From Lachnospiraceae bacterium (GTDB lineage: Bacteria > Bacillota > Clostridia > Lachnospirales > Lachnospiraceae), in contig AP025576.1 of the NCBI GenBank assembly GCA_022845955.1, forward strand, positions 1,488,001-1,552,000: 64,000 nucleotides of DNA. The letters are read 5' to 3'. Shown here in pieces: positions 52,155-61,704 of this stretch; the stretch's first letter is position 1; each line of letters begins with the position of its first letter. The notes below the pieces were generated by a model, which saw nothing but the letters and a program-made list of their open reading frames with translations, had not been told where the DNA came from and searched no databases. The translations under genes and the position numbers were made by a program.

Positions 52155-53612
52155 ATGAGCGATAAAGATTGGACAGACCTGGGGAACAATATCAGGGATA
52201 TGGTGGATGACGCTGTCAGGTCACAGGATTTCAGAAAACTGAATGAAAATATATGCCGTACGGTGTCGGACGGGATTGACAATATCAGCAGAAGCATAAA
52301 GAAGAACCTGGGGTATGAGAACCCGAATGACCCCGGTCAGAATCATAACGGGCAATGGGGGCCCCCTTATACCAACGGGCCCGGCGTACGGCCGGGACAG
52401 CCGCAGGGACCTAATCCAGCCGGTCCTTTTCCCAATAACGGGGCGGGCGGCTGGCGCCAGGGAAATGCAGCCGGGCCGGGACAGGGAACTGCGCCCCAGG
52501 GGAATCCGGGACAGGCCGGTTCCTGGGGACGGCAGGGCGGTATTCCCTACGGAAACAATCCGTCGGGACAGTGGCAGTATAACCGTCCGGCACAGAACGG
52601 CCCGGGGACATCGGTGCAGAATGCCTTTTCATCAGCAAGAAACAGCCTGATGCAGCATCCCCTCTATGCCAAGACCTTCGGATCCCAGGCGGGCGGAACC
52701 GCCTTGTCAGCGGTGGGCTTTACGGTTGCCGGCTGTTCGGCGGTGGGAATCCTGATAATCGCCCTGGTGGGCCTTGCAAGCACCTGGGTAGGAGGCATGA
52801 GCGTGGCGATCGCGGTTCTGGCCGTAGTTCTGGGCGGTTCCTCCCTCATGGCGTGGAAGGGGACTTCCATTCTGGGAAGGGTAAAAAGGTTCCGCAAATA
52901 TGTGGACGGCCTGAAGGGCAGGACCTACTGCAGCGTGAAGGAACTTGCGGAAGCGGTTGGCAAAAATGAAAAATTTGTCCGCAATGACCTCCAGAAGCTG
53001 ATAAAAATAGGCTGGTTCAAGCAGGGCCATATGGATCGCCTTGGGACATGCCTTATCGTCAGCCATGAAACCTACCGGCAATATGAAGACACACAGCTGC
53101 AGCTGGAGGAACGCCAGAAGCAGGAAAAAGAGAAAGTGCTGGAAATGAAAAAAGCAACGGACGGGCTTTCCGATGAAGTGAAGGAAATGATCCGGACGGG
53201 GAATGAATATATTATCCAGATAAAAGAAAGCAACGATGCCATCAAGGGAGAAGAGATATCTGAGAAAATTTCCCATATGCAGATGATTGTGGAGAAAATT
53301 TTCCAGAGGGTGAAGGAGCATCCGGAATTCGCCCCGGATCTTCATAAATTTATGGAATATTACCTTCCCACCACAGTGAAGCTCCTGGATGCCTATGAAG
53401 AACTGGATAAGCAGCCTGTCCAGGGCGAAAACATCACAAGCGGAAAGTGTGAAATCGAAAAGACGCTGGATACGCTGAATGTAGCTTTTGAAAAGCTGCT
53501 GGACAGCCTGTTTGAGGATACGGCCTGGGATGTTGCAACCGATATTTCCGTCCTGCATACCATGCTGGCGCAGGAGGGGCTGACGGAGTCCGGAATGAAA
53601 GCAAAAGAATAA
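52155..53612 (+). CDS. XpaC-family (5-bromo-4-chloroindolyl phosphate hydrolysis) protein
   Basis: A 485-residue protein: short helical N-terminus, a long Gly/Pro/Gln/Asn-rich disordered region (about 52-155), two membrane helices (about 190-235), and a helical C-terminal domain containing TYCSVKELAEAVGKNEKFV, a winged-helix-like segment, and coiled coil. This is the XpaC family, regularly found next to TelA, as here (31 bp apart). The name comes from an indolyl-phosphate phenotype, not a proven enzyme activity. The start ATG 52155 follows GGGAG; a longer in-frame extension to 52098 has no support. Likely role: membrane partner of TelA in envelope or toxic-anion stress. Confidence 0.85.
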   Translation: MSDKDWTDLGNNIRDMVDDAVRSQDFRKLNENICRTVSDGIDNISRSIKKNLGYENPNDPGQNHNGQWGPPYTNGPGVRPGQPQGPNPAGPFPNNGAGGWRQGNAAGPGQGTAPQGNPGQAGSWGRQGGIPYGNNPSGQWQYNRPAQNGPGTSVQNAFSSARNSLMQHPLYAKTFGSQAGGTALSAVGFTVAGCSAVGILIIALVGLASTWVGGMSVAIAVLAVVLGGSSLMAWKGTSILGRVKRFRKYVDGLKGRTYCSVKELAEAVGKNEKFVRNDLQKLIKIGWFKQGHMDRLGTCLIVSHETYRQYEDTQLQLEERQKQEKEKVLEMKKATDGLSDEVKEMIRTGNEYIIQIKESNDAIKGEEISEKISHMQMIVEKIFQRVKEHPEFAPDLHKFMEYYLPTTVKLLDAYEELDKQPVQGENITSGKCEIEKTLDTLNVAFEKLLDSLFEDTAWDVATDISVLHTMLAQEGLTESGMKAKE

Positions 53613-53643
53613 GACTGCAAGAAAGATAAAAGGAGCATACAAA

Positions 53644-54792
53644 ATGAGTGAAGAATTCAAAGATTTTACCGCAACGCCCACGCTGACACTAAACCCCATG
53701 CCAGAGGCGGCTGCGGCGCCCGCACCTGCACCGGAAACAAGACTTGTGCAGGACGAAGCAGGCTGGGATGACAGCATGCTCAGCACGGAAGAAAAGCAGA
53801 TGGTGGTGGATTTTTCCAAACAGATAGACCTGAAAAATTCCAATCTGATCATGCAGTATGGCGCAGGTGCGCAGAAGAAGATGGCGGACTTTTCCGAAAA
53901 GGCCCTGGATAACGTAAAGACGCAGGATTTGGGAGAAGTAGGTGATCTTCTCAGCGGCGTGGTTTCCGAACTAAAAAGCTTTGATGCGGAAGAAGAAAGA
54001 GGCGTTTTTGGATTCTTCAAAAAATCGGCAAATAAAATAACGGCCATGAAGGCGAAATATGCCAAAGCCGAAACCAATATCAATAAAATCTGTCAGGTTC
54101 TGGAGGGGCATCAGGTACAGCTGATGAAGGATGCCGCCACGCTGGATAAAATGTATGAGCTGAACAAGACCTATTTTAAAGAGCTGTCCATGTATATCCT
54201 GGCCGGCAAGAGAAAGCTGAAGGAGGTCCGGGAAGGGGAACTGGCGCAGATAACGGCAAAAGCCCAGCAGTCAGGACTGCCTGAGGACGCCCAGGAAGCC
54301 AGGGATCTGGATTCCATGTGCAACCGTTTTGAGAAAAAGCTTCATGATCTGGAGCTTACCCGCATGATTTCCATCCAGACGGCTCCTCAGATCCGCCTGG
54401 TACAGAATAATGATACGCTTATGGTGGAAAAGATCCAGTCCACAATAGTTAATACCGTCCCTTTGTGGAAGAGCCAGATGGTCCTCGCCCTGGGAGTGGA
54501 ACACTCCACCCAGGCCGCTGCCGCACAGCGCCAGGTTACGGATATGACCAACGAACTGCTTCGTAAGAATGCGGCGACACTCAAGACAGCCACCATCGAG
54601 ACCGCCAAGGAATCCGAGCGCGGAATCGTGGATATGGAGACACTGAAGATTACCAACGAATCCCTGATTTCCACGCTGGACGAAGTAATGCGCATCCAGC
54701 AGGAGGGCAGACAGAAACGTCAGGAAGCGGAAGTGGAAATGGCGCGTATGGAAAACGAACTGAAAACAAAGCTGCTGCAGATCAGCGGCTGA
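53644..54792 (+). CDS. telA: TelA-family toxic anion resistance protein
   Basis: The 382-residue helical protein matches TelA/KlaA: FSKQIDLKNSNLIMQYGAGAQ near residue 60, the central YILAGKRKLKEV helix and SLISTLDEVMRIQQEGRQKR at the C-terminus. Family members are linked to tellurite, nisin and antibiotic tolerance, but their biochemistry is unsettled. AAAGGAG precedes the ATG. It forms an operon with the XpaC-like gene and ends in a strong terminator. Confidence 0.92.
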   Translation: MSEEFKDFTATPTLTLNPMPEAAAAPAPAPETRLVQDEAGWDDSMLSTEEKQMVVDFSKQIDLKNSNLIMQYGAGAQKKMADFSEKALDNVKTQDLGEVGDLLSGVVSELKSFDAEEERGVFGFFKKSANKITAMKAKYAKAETNINKICQVLEGHQVQLMKDAATLDKMYELNKTYFKELSMYILAGKRKLKEVREGELAQITAKAQQSGLPEDAQEARDLDSMCNRFEKKLHDLELTRMISIQTAPQIRLVQNNDTLMVEKIQSTIVNTVPLWKSQMVLALGVEHSTQAAAAQRQVTDMTNELLRKNAATLKTATIETAKESERGIVDMETLKITNESLISTLDEVMRIQQEGRQKRQEAEVEMARMENELKTKLLQISG

Positions 54793-54806
54793 TGCGGAAT
54801 GCGAAA

Positions 54807-54838
54807 AGGAGACTGAAATCCAGTCTCCTTTTTTTTGA
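54807..54838 (+). terminator. terminator of the XpaC-TelA operon
   Basis: GGAGACTG and CAGTCTCC form a perfect stem with a short loop (AAATC), followed by TTTTTTTT. Confidence 0.9.
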
Positions 54839-54856
54839 TCTGCAAACCGCGGCCGC

Positions 54857-55303
54857 TCAGAATTTCTTGGTACTTAGAGTGGAATTATGATAAGCCGGAT
54901 CATAGGTTACCTCATCCACGAACCAGGCGGGAGGAACAAAGGCTTCCGCTTCTTCTTCGGTGGGAAATTCCACCTCCGCTATCATAAGAGGGGCAAAAAG
55001 ACCTTCGAAAACATCCAGCTCAATGGTATAGGGCGGCAGTGGAATGAGGTATCTGCGTTTGGTGATGATATTGCCGTCCGCCTTGGCAATCAGGTGATGA
55101 TAAGCCTCTTTATTCAGGGGAAGATTATATTCTTCCCTGGCCATAAGGCCTTTTCCTTTATAGGTGAGATAATACGTATCGTCTTCCCTGCGGACCCGGA
55201 CAACCGGGTTCGTATTCAAATAGCCCTGTTCAATCAGATGGCTGTCGTAAGCGGAGAGATTGTCCGGGAGTTGTCTGATGGTAAATTTCCTTTCTATTTC
55301 CAT
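54857..55303 (-). CDS. CYTH-domain protein (triphosphatase/adenylate cyclase class IV fold)
   Basis: The 148-residue protein begins MEIERKF, the E-x-E-x-K metal-binding signature of CYTH proteins, and continues with RVRREDDTYYLTYKGKG and TIELDVFEG, whose alternating charged residues line the triphosphate tunnel. Bacterial members usually hydrolyse inorganic triphosphate or thiamine triphosphate. GGAGG lies 8 nt before ATG 55303; the open frame extends to 55387 without support. It converges on the TelA terminator and stands alone. Confidence 0.88.
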   Translation of the reverse strand: MEIERKFTIRQLPDNLSAYDSHLIEQGYLNTNPVVRVRREDDTYYLTYKGKGLMAREEYNLPLNKEAYHHLIAKADGNIITKRRYLIPLPPYTIELDVFEGLFAPLMIAEVEFPTEEEAEAFVPPAWFVDEVTYDPAYHNSTLSTKKF

Positions 55304-55503
55304 GATGGTTTCCTCCTCTAACATATAAAGCGGGTGCAGCCATGAACTTGTACGGAGCTTTATTCCCATAATATATAAGAGTGCCACACCTGGCGGGATA
55401 TTTATCTGGTTTCAGTGTAACACAACATAACAAGTGGTACAAGGTAATACCGCAGGCAGAGCGCGTCAGATAAACGTGTTTCCATAAGTTAATGGTCTTA
55501 GCT

Positions 55504-55896
55504 TTAAAAAGAAGTTGCCGCCTGAAAAATAATATTGGCATATGGAGTACATTCCCCGGTACGCACATAAGCAATACATGACCGGGACATCTCCTTGAGT
55601 GTATCATGGCTTATCATTATTACCTCACAGGTCAGCTCCCGATGGACAAATGACATAAATGCAGAATTAGATGACTGGCTCTCCTGGGCGCAATATGCTT
55701 TTTCCACCGGCGTACAGGAAAGAACTCCTCTTATAATTGAATAAATATCAGGATATCCCGGGAGAAAAGCCAGATCAATAACTTTATTTCCCGGAGGAAT
55801 AGGAAGTCCTGCATCACAGATACACAAAGTTTGTGTATGGCCGAGACGGCACAGTATCTCTAATAACTGGCTGTTTAAAATGGAATTTTTTAACAT
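55504..55896 (-). CDS. rbsD: D-ribose pyranase
   Basis: The 130-residue RbsD/FucU-family protein has the catalytic-region motif RLGHTQTLCICDAGLPIP (His20 as catalytic base) and a C-terminal VRTGECTPYANIIF segment. It converts beta-pyranose ribose to the furanose form that ribokinase uses. AGGAGG precedes the ATG. It diverges from a LacI-family gene, and a half-operator (55910-55920) lies at its promoter side, so it is most likely in the same regulon as the ribokinase at 61705. Confidence 0.93.
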   Translation of the reverse strand: MLKNSILNSQLLEILCRLGHTQTLCICDAGLPIPPGNKVIDLAFLPGYPDIYSIIRGVLSCTPVEKAYCAQESQSSNSAFMSFVHRELTCEVIMISHDTLKEMSRSCIAYVRTGECTPYANIIFQAATSF

Positions 55897-55909
55897 AAAA
55901 ACCTCCTGC

Positions 55910-55920
55910 TTTACGTTTTA
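55910..55920 (-). promoter_or_regulatory. LacI operator half-site before rbsD
   Basis: TTTACGTTTTA shares the ACGTTTTA half of the perfect operator at 56037-56048 and lies directly before the rbsD ribosome binding site. Confidence 0.5.
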
Positions 55921-56036
55921 TATCATTATATTGCATAAAACTTGAAAAGGCAAAGCTAAAATAGTTTAGCACTATTTACCTGTAATGGAGGGGAAAACAA
56001 TTGAAAAATATATAATGTGATGATATAAAGAAAATG

Positions 56037-56048
56037 TAAAACGTTTTA
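56037..56048 (+). promoter_or_regulatory. LacI-type operator before the riboside operon
   Basis: Perfect 12-bp palindrome TAAAACGTTTTA with central CG, 24 bp before the regulator start. Likely an autoregulatory site shared with rbsD. Confidence 0.75.
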
Positions 56049-56072
56049 TCAGATTAAGCAGAGGTGGGGAAG

Positions 56073-57101
56073 ATGGACAGGATCACGATTAAGGATATAG
56101 CCAGCCGGGCAGGTGTTTCCGTTACTACGGTTTCACTTGTGCTTAATGGAAAAGAACACAGAATAGCCCAGGAGACAAAAAAGAAGATTATCCATATTGC
56201 CAATGAACTTGATTATCGCCCAAATCAGTTGGCAATTGGCCTTATAACAAAGAGGACGAATACTATTGGCCTGATACTTCCTGATATCAGCAATTCTTTT
56301 TTTGGAGAACTTGCCAAGGGAGCGGAAAGAAAGGCGGCGGAAAACAATTTTAATATTATTTTGTGTAATACCAATGATACGCCGGTTAAAGATTATGAGT
56401 ACCTGAATGTTCTTCTGGACCGGGGAGTAGACGGAATAATTCTGGTACCATCCGGCAGAGGCCGGGATGATACGATACCAAAGTGTTTTACATTGCTGGA
56501 ACAGTGCCAAAAGCCGTTTGTCCTGGCGGACAGAATCAAGGTGGGTGATAAGTATTCGGGTGTTACGCTGGATCAGGAAGAGGGCGGATATATCGCAACG
56601 GATTATTTGATAAATAACGGGCACCGTAAAATTGGTTGTGTTACAGGACCATTGGGGATGCTGAATGCTTACCTGCGTTATCAGGGATACCGTAAGGCGA
56701 TTGAAACAGCAGGAATCGTGCATCGGCCTAAATGGGTCCGGGAAGGAAGTTATCATATAGAAGATGGAGTGGAGCTTTCTAAGGAATTATTTCAGGAAGG
56801 GGTAAGCGCTATTTTTGCCTGTAATGATATGATGGCTTACGGAGTGTACCAATCTGCGGTCCGTTCAGGAATTAAGGTTCCGGATCAGCTGTCAATTGTG
56901 GGATTTGATGATATTATTTTTTCGCAGTTTTCAGAGGTGCCGCTTACTACCATTCATCAGCCGGCTTACCAGATGGGAGAGACGGCGGTAGAAAAACTGC
57001 TGGCGCTGATTATGAATAAAGAAGAGAAAAATGAAAAAATAATTTTTAAGCCTGAACTGATAATCAGAAGCAGTGTAAAAGATGTCACTTCAGAACGATA
57101 G
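56073..57101 (+). CDS. LacI-family regulator of the ribose/riboside locus
   Basis: The 342-residue protein has the LacI HTH (RITIKDIASRAGVSVTTVSLVL), hinge (RPNQLAIGLITKRTNTIGLI) and sugar-binding effector domain with the PxISNSFFGELAKGAE block of RbsR/PurR-like proteins. The start ATG 56073 follows GAGGTGGGG; the frame opens at GTG 56064. It is divergent from rbsD and 10 bp ahead of the first permease gene. Inducer inferred: ribose or a riboside. Confidence 0.9.
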   Translation: MDRITIKDIASRAGVSVTTVSLVLNGKEHRIAQETKKKIIHIANELDYRPNQLAIGLITKRTNTIGLILPDISNSFFGELAKGAERKAAENNFNIILCNTNDTPVKDYEYLNVLLDRGVDGIILVPSGRGRDDTIPKCFTLLEQCQKPFVLADRIKVGDKYSGVTLDQEEGGYIATDYLINNGHRKIGCVTGPLGMLNAYLRYQGYRKAIETAGIVHRPKWVREGSYHIEDGVELSKELFQEGVSAIFACNDMMAYGVYQSAVRSGIKVPDQLSIVGFDDIIFSQFSEVPLTTIHQPAYQMGETAVEKLLALIMNKEEKNEKIIFKPELIIRSSVKDVTSER

Positions 57102-57111
57102 GGGGGAGCTC

Positions 57112-58041
57112 ATGAGAAAAATAACTTATAAAAAAAGAAAAAAAATTAATTACGCCGTATTATTTATGGCAATGCTTGGAGTAATTTTCCTGTTTATATT
57201 CAACTATCTTCCAATGTTTGGTGTAGTAATCGGTTTTAAGGATATGGATTATGCCTTAAATATAAATAAGGCTTTGTCCACGTCCAGTTTCGTGGGTTTT
57301 CAGAATTTCCTGGCTTTTTTACATGATAAGGATTTTAAGAATATCATGATTAACACTTTGGGATTAAATTTCCTTCAGTTGATTATCACATTCCCGATAC
57401 CCGTTATTTTTGCTGTAATGTTAAATGAACTGAGGAGCAAGAAGCTGCAAAAAAGTGTACAAACCATTACTTATTTCCCTTATTTTATTTCATGGGTAGT
57501 GTTCGGAGGTATTTTAATCGGAATGTTGTCCCCCGAAGGCGGTGTTGTAAATGAGATACTTAAGTCTATGGGGGTTATCAAGGAACCGATTTCTTTTGTA
57601 TCGAACCCTGATTATTTCTGGGGGATTGTGATCATCAGTTCATTGATTAAAGGACTGGGATGGGGAGCAATTATTTACATAGCTGCTATTGCAGGGATAG
57701 ACGGTGCCCTCTATGATGCGGCCAAAATTGACGGGGCTAACCGTTTTCAGAAAGCCATATATATTACGATTCCCTGTATTACAGGGACGATTGTTGTAAT
57801 GCTGCTGCTGCAGGTGAGCGGGCTGCTTTCTTCGAATTTCGACCAGATATATGTACTCCAGAATCCTTTAAATCTTTCAAGGAGTGAAGTTCTGGATACT
57901 TATATTTATAAAATTGGTATATCCCAGAGGAGATATTCTTTTACTACTGCGGTGGGATTGTTTAAATCCATCATATCGTTGGTTTTGCTTACAAGCGGAA
58001 ACTTAATATCCAAAAAGCTATTGGGCCGCGGGCTGTATTAG
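57112..58041 (+). CDS. CUT1-family ABC transporter permease, LplB type
   Basis: The 309-residue membrane protein has the EAA loop DAAKIDGANRFQKAIYITIP, close in layout to the permease at 2368-3315, and about six helices. GGGGGAG lies 5 nt before ATG 57112. CUT1 systems normally carry oligosaccharides, not free ribose (which uses CUT2/RbsABC), which is informative here given the ribose-processing genes downstream. No ATPase gene is nearby. Confidence 0.92.
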   Translation: MRKITYKKRKKINYAVLFMAMLGVIFLFIFNYLPMFGVVIGFKDMDYALNINKALSTSSFVGFQNFLAFLHDKDFKNIMINTLGLNFLQLIITFPIPVIFAVMLNELRSKKLQKSVQTITYFPYFISWVVFGGILIGMLSPEGGVVNEILKSMGVIKEPISFVSNPDYFWGIVIISSLIKGLGWGAIIYIAAIAGIDGALYDAAKIDGANRFQKAIYITIPCITGTIVVMLLLQVSGLLSSNFDQIYVLQNPLNLSRSEVLDTYIYKIGISQRRYSFTTAVGLFKSIISLVLLTSGNLISKKLLGRGLY

Positions 58042-58051
58042 GGGGAGAAAA

Positions 58052-58927
58052 ATGAAGATTAAATGGAAATTATTTGATTATGTTAATGCGTTTCTTATGC
58101 TTTTAATTGCTCTGATTTGTATTTATCCGCTGATATATGTAGTTTCAGGTGCGTTTAATGAAGGTGTTGATTATATGAGGGGCGGTATATATTTGTTTCC
58201 CCGGAAATTTTCATTGGACAATTTTAAGATGGTTTTCAGTGATAAGCGGCTTTTAATAGGATTTCGCGTTACAATTGCCAGGACGATAATCGGAACGATA
58301 GCAGGAACACTTTTTACGGCTCTGGTTTCCTACGGCATGAGTAGAAAAGATTTACCCTGCAGAAATCTGATTTATTGGTTTAATATATTTACTATGTTTT
58401 TTGGAGGAGGATTAATACCGACATATCTTGTTTTTAATGGTTTGGGGTTAATTAATCATTTTTCCGTGTATATTATCCCTTCTCTGTATTCGGTTTTTAA
58501 TATGATTGTATTTTCCAATTTCTTTAAAGAAATTCCTGAAGAAATTCATGAATCAGGGGCAATAGACGGGGCAAATGAATTTCAGATTTTTTTCAGGCTT
58601 TATCTGCCCTTATCAGGGCCGGTACTGGCAACGATTGCTTTATGGGTGGGAATAGCGCATTGGAATTCATTTTTTGATTCCATGGTATATACTTCGGATG
58701 CAAATCTTCAGACATTACAGCTATTTTTAGTTAAGCTGATTAAAGAGGCCGCCATGGCACAGGGAGAAGCCGCGACCAGGGTGCCGGCACAGGTGGTGCG
58801 GACCACGAGTATCACAACAATACGATATGCTGCAATTGTGGTGAGCAGCTTACCGATTTTTATTGTTTATCCCTTTGTACAGAAATACCTTTCCAAAGGC
58901 GTTATTTTGGGAGCAGTCAAGGGATAA
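58052..58927 (+). CDS. CUT1-family ABC transporter permease, YtcP type
   Basis: A 291-residue six-helix permease with EAA loop ESGAIDGANEFQIFFRLYLP and the YtcP-type ending QKYLSKGVILGAVKG. It starts 10 bp after the first permease and pairs with it. GGGGGAG precedes the ATG. Confidence 0.92.
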   Translation: MKIKWKLFDYVNAFLMLLIALICIYPLIYVVSGAFNEGVDYMRGGIYLFPRKFSLDNFKMVFSDKRLLIGFRVTIARTIIGTIAGTLFTALVSYGMSRKDLPCRNLIYWFNIFTMFFGGGLIPTYLVFNGLGLINHFSVYIIPSLYSVFNMIVFSNFFKEIPEEIHESGAIDGANEFQIFFRLYLPLSGPVLATIALWVGIAHWNSFFDSMVYTSDANLQTLQLFLVKLIKEAAMAQGEAATRVPAQVVRTTSITTIRYAAIVVSSLPIFIVYPFVQKYLSKGVILGAVKG

Positions 58928-59011
58928 GGGGAAAACCGATGCAGGGAAGCGCGCCCCGGCGGAGGAGATAACTCTTTACATATAATGATGCAAACTATAA
59001 GGAGGAAGGTT

Positions 59012-60715
59012 ATGTTTAAAAAATTAGCAGGAGTGGTATTAAGTGCTGCCATGCTGGCAGGAGTTCTTTCAGGATGTGCAGGAGCAGAAAATAACAGCAC
59101 ACAGGCAGGCCAGGAGGCAGAAAACCCAAAGGAGAGTATGAGTGCATCAGCGGAAACGGGAAGTGAAGGGGCAACAACAGGTGAACAGGTGGAAATTGAT
59201 TGGTATGTGGACCTGCCGTATTGGACCTGGACAGGCCAGGGATTTGGAGAAGATTTAACCTCTCAGATGATCATGGAAGCAACCGGTGTTAAAATCAATT
59301 TTATTGTGCCTGCAAGTGACGACAGTGAACAGCTGACCGCCATGATAGCTTCAAACTCCCTGCCGGATATTATGACGGTAGAAGGCTGGTGGGATAATAA
59401 TTCCAGAATGCTGACATATCAGATGGCGGCGGAAGATTATATCTGGTCCTTTAATGATCTGATGGAACAGTATTGTCCGGAAATGAAGGATAATATCCGT
59501 CAGGATGTATTTGACTGGTATGCGGAGGCTGACGGGAAAACTTATCTGCTTCCCAATTTTGCTTATTCAACAGAGGATCTGAGTGAGGGGGAGCAGCTTG
59601 TTCCCAATGGATGTATTACGATAAGGCAAGATTTGTATGAAGCGATAGGATCTCCTGATATGTCCACACCGGAAGGATTTCTGGATGCCTGTCTGAAAGT
59701 TAAGAATGAGGTAAAGCAATATAATGGACAGGATATTATTCCTATACAGTTATACGAAGGTGTGGGGAGTTCCATTTCCTGGCTGGCACAGTATTTTGCT
59801 ACACCTTATGAAGATGAGGACGGAAACTATCTGTATGACTTTACACAGGAAAATTATAAGGAAGCGCTTCAGTTCCTGAATAAAGCTTATCATATGGGGC
59901 TTATTACGGATGCGAACTTCTCGGATACAAGAGATCTGGTAAACGAAAAAATTGCCAGTGGGAGAGTGTTCTGCCAAATCACGGCTCCCCAGGATTTTGT
60001 TGCTTCCATGCAGTCTCTTTATGATGCAGATCCGAAAGCAGTTTATGTTCCCGTCGTTCTGAAGAACAGCAAGGGAGAGGATCCGGTACTTCAGGATATC
60101 CGTGGCTTCGGATGGCTGACTACTTGTGTGTCTAAAAATGCGGAACACCCCGAGGCGGTGGCTAAGCTTATAAACTGGCTGTTAAGTGATGAAGGGCAGA
60201 TTGCAACCACGTTCGGAAAAGAAGGTGTGACCTACACCATGCAGGATGACGGTAAAATTGTATATACGGAAGAATACGAACAAGCTATGGCAGCCAACGA
60301 TACAAAAAAATATGGTTTATCTGCCATGAATCTGCTTTCCAACTATGCATTTACCAGACATTATGAATCAGAGTCCAAAGATCCCAAAATTATTGCAACA
60401 GTAGATACCTATATAAAAAGACCAATGGCACAATATTCCTATGATTTTACAGCACAGGGACTTAAGCTTGATCCGGCAGATCCCAGAAAAGCGGAAATGT
60501 CTCAGCTGAGCGTAAAGATTTCCGAGTTCAGGACAAGTACAATCGCAGAACTGGTAACTGTCAGCGAAGATAGTTTTGAAAGCAAATATCAACAGGCGGT
60601 TGATGCGCTGAATGGTATGGGACTGGATAAGCTGATTGAATATAATAACGATGGATTCCAGAATGCTAAAAAAGCGCTGGGAATTGAAAGAAGCTGGCCG
60701 CCCTATTTAAAATAA
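59012..60715 (+). CDS. extracellular solute-binding lipoprotein
   Basis: The 567-residue lipoprotein has signal peptide and lipobox LSGC (lipidated Cys22), a Thr/Ser/Glu tether (about 24-58), and a large family-1-type binding domain rich in aromatic residues early on (WYVDLPYWTWTGQG), as expected for a sugar cleft. GGAGG lies 9 nt before ATG 59012; three extra in-frame codons groups upstream (58985) do not look like a signal start. It feeds the permeases at 57112-58927. Its size suits an oligosaccharide or glycoside rather than free ribose. Confidence 0.9.
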   Translation: MFKKLAGVVLSAAMLAGVLSGCAGAENNSTQAGQEAENPKESMSASAETGSEGATTGEQVEIDWYVDLPYWTWTGQGFGEDLTSQMIMEATGVKINFIVPASDDSEQLTAMIASNSLPDIMTVEGWWDNNSRMLTYQMAAEDYIWSFNDLMEQYCPEMKDNIRQDVFDWYAEADGKTYLLPNFAYSTEDLSEGEQLVPNGCITIRQDLYEAIGSPDMSTPEGFLDACLKVKNEVKQYNGQDIIPIQLYEGVGSSISWLAQYFATPYEDEDGNYLYDFTQENYKEALQFLNKAYHMGLITDANFSDTRDLVNEKIASGRVFCQITAPQDFVASMQSLYDADPKAVYVPVVLKNSKGEDPVLQDIRGFGWLTTCVSKNAEHPEAVAKLINWLLSDEGQIATTFGKEGVTYTMQDDGKIVYTEEYEQAMAANDTKKYGLSAMNLLSNYAFTRHYESESKDPKIIATVDTYIKRPMAQYSYDFTAQGLKLDPADPRKAEMSQLSVKISEFRTSTIAELVTVSEDSFESKYQQAVDALNGMGLDKLIEYNNDGFQNAKKALGIERSWPPYLK

Positions 60716-60731
60716 ACAGTGAGGAGAAGAG

Positions 60732-61652
60732 ATGGAAGCAATCAGACAGAAAATAATTATAGATACGGATATCGGTGATGATATTGATGATGCTTTTGCA
60801 TTAGCTTTGGCGGTTCATTCACCGGAGCTGGAATTGATTGGGGTAACCACTGTTTTCAGGAACAGTGAAATACGTGCAAAAATGGCAAAGGCTTTGCTCG
60901 CCAGCTATGGTAGGATGGATATTCCTGTTTGTGCAGGGATGGATATTCCGTTACTTCAGGAATTTAGTGACAGGGATAATGATACCTTTGATGCAACAGG
61001 AAGGCTTATCCCATGCCAATATGACTGCAATACTATGGGGGATTTTAAACCGGAAAAAGAATGGGGGCCGGATTTCATTATCCGCAGTATTCTTGAAAAT
61101 CCCGGGCAGATAATATTGATACCCATAGGACCGCTGACGAATGTGGCGGCCGCCATCCGGAAATGTCCGGAGATAATATCCGGGATAAAGAAAATAGTGC
61201 TAATGGGCGGAGCCTTTCATGAAGATTTTCCTGAATGGAATATACTCTGTGATCCGGAAGCCGCGCGTATCGTATTTACATCGGGCGCAGATATTTATGC
61301 AGTGGGCCTGGACGTAACGATGAAGTGCAGACTGAATATGGAGCAGGTAAGGCAGTTTGAATCTCTGGGAAGCGAAGGTTCTGCTATTCTTTCCGGTATG
61401 ATGAAAAATTGGTTTGCACATTACCAATTTGAATGCCCGGTACTTCATGACCCTCTTACTGTCGGCTGCGTAATTAAACCGGACTTTGTCAAGTTCAGGC
61501 AGCAGGAGATCCTTGTGGACCTGAATGAAGGGGAGCGTGGAAAAACCAAGATGGTAAGTTCGCCTGAAAAGGGCAGTTCCGGCATACAGATTGCGGAAAA
61601 CGTGGAAGCAGAAAAATATTTATCCTTTTTCAGGGAACGTGTATTTACTTAA
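60732..61652 (+). CDS. inosine/uridine-preferring nucleoside hydrolase family protein
   Basis: The 306-residue protein carries the Ca2+-binding signature DTDIGDDIDDAFALAL at residues 11-26, the conserved LIPIGPLTNVAAAI loop and the LHDPLTVGCVI motif near residue 240 with the catalytic-side His/Asp. Such enzymes split ribosides into base (or aglycone) and ribose. AGGAGA precedes the ATG, 16 bp after the binding-protein gene. Its product, ribose, would be used by RbsD and the ribokinase. Confidence 0.92.
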   Translation: MEAIRQKIIIDTDIGDDIDDAFALALAVHSPELELIGVTTVFRNSEIRAKMAKALLASYGRMDIPVCAGMDIPLLQEFSDRDNDTFDATGRLIPCQYDCNTMGDFKPEKEWGPDFIIRSILENPGQIILIPIGPLTNVAAAIRKCPEIISGIKKIVLMGGAFHEDFPEWNILCDPEAARIVFTSGADIYAVGLDVTMKCRLNMEQVRQFESLGSEGSAILSGMMKNWFAHYQFECPVLHDPLTVGCVIKPDFVKFRQQEILVDLNEGERGKTKMVSSPEKGSSGIQIAENVEAEKYLSFFRERVFT

Positions 61653-61668
61653 CTACTTATTAATGCAG

Positions 61669-61690
61669 TATCGCGGGTAAACCCGCGATA
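61669..61690 (+). promoter_or_regulatory. intergenic hairpin before the ribokinase gene
   Basis: TATCGCGGG and CCCGCGATA form a perfect stem with loop TAAA. No T run follows, so it may stabilise the upstream message or limit read-through into the ribokinase gene. Confidence 0.5.
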
Positions 61691-61704
61691 TGCGGGGGTA
61701 TAAA

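Noticed and set aside
50879..52297. 472-codon minus-strand frame opposite the MBL fusion gene
   Set aside because: Spans a terminator and promoter of plus-strand genes and has no family features.
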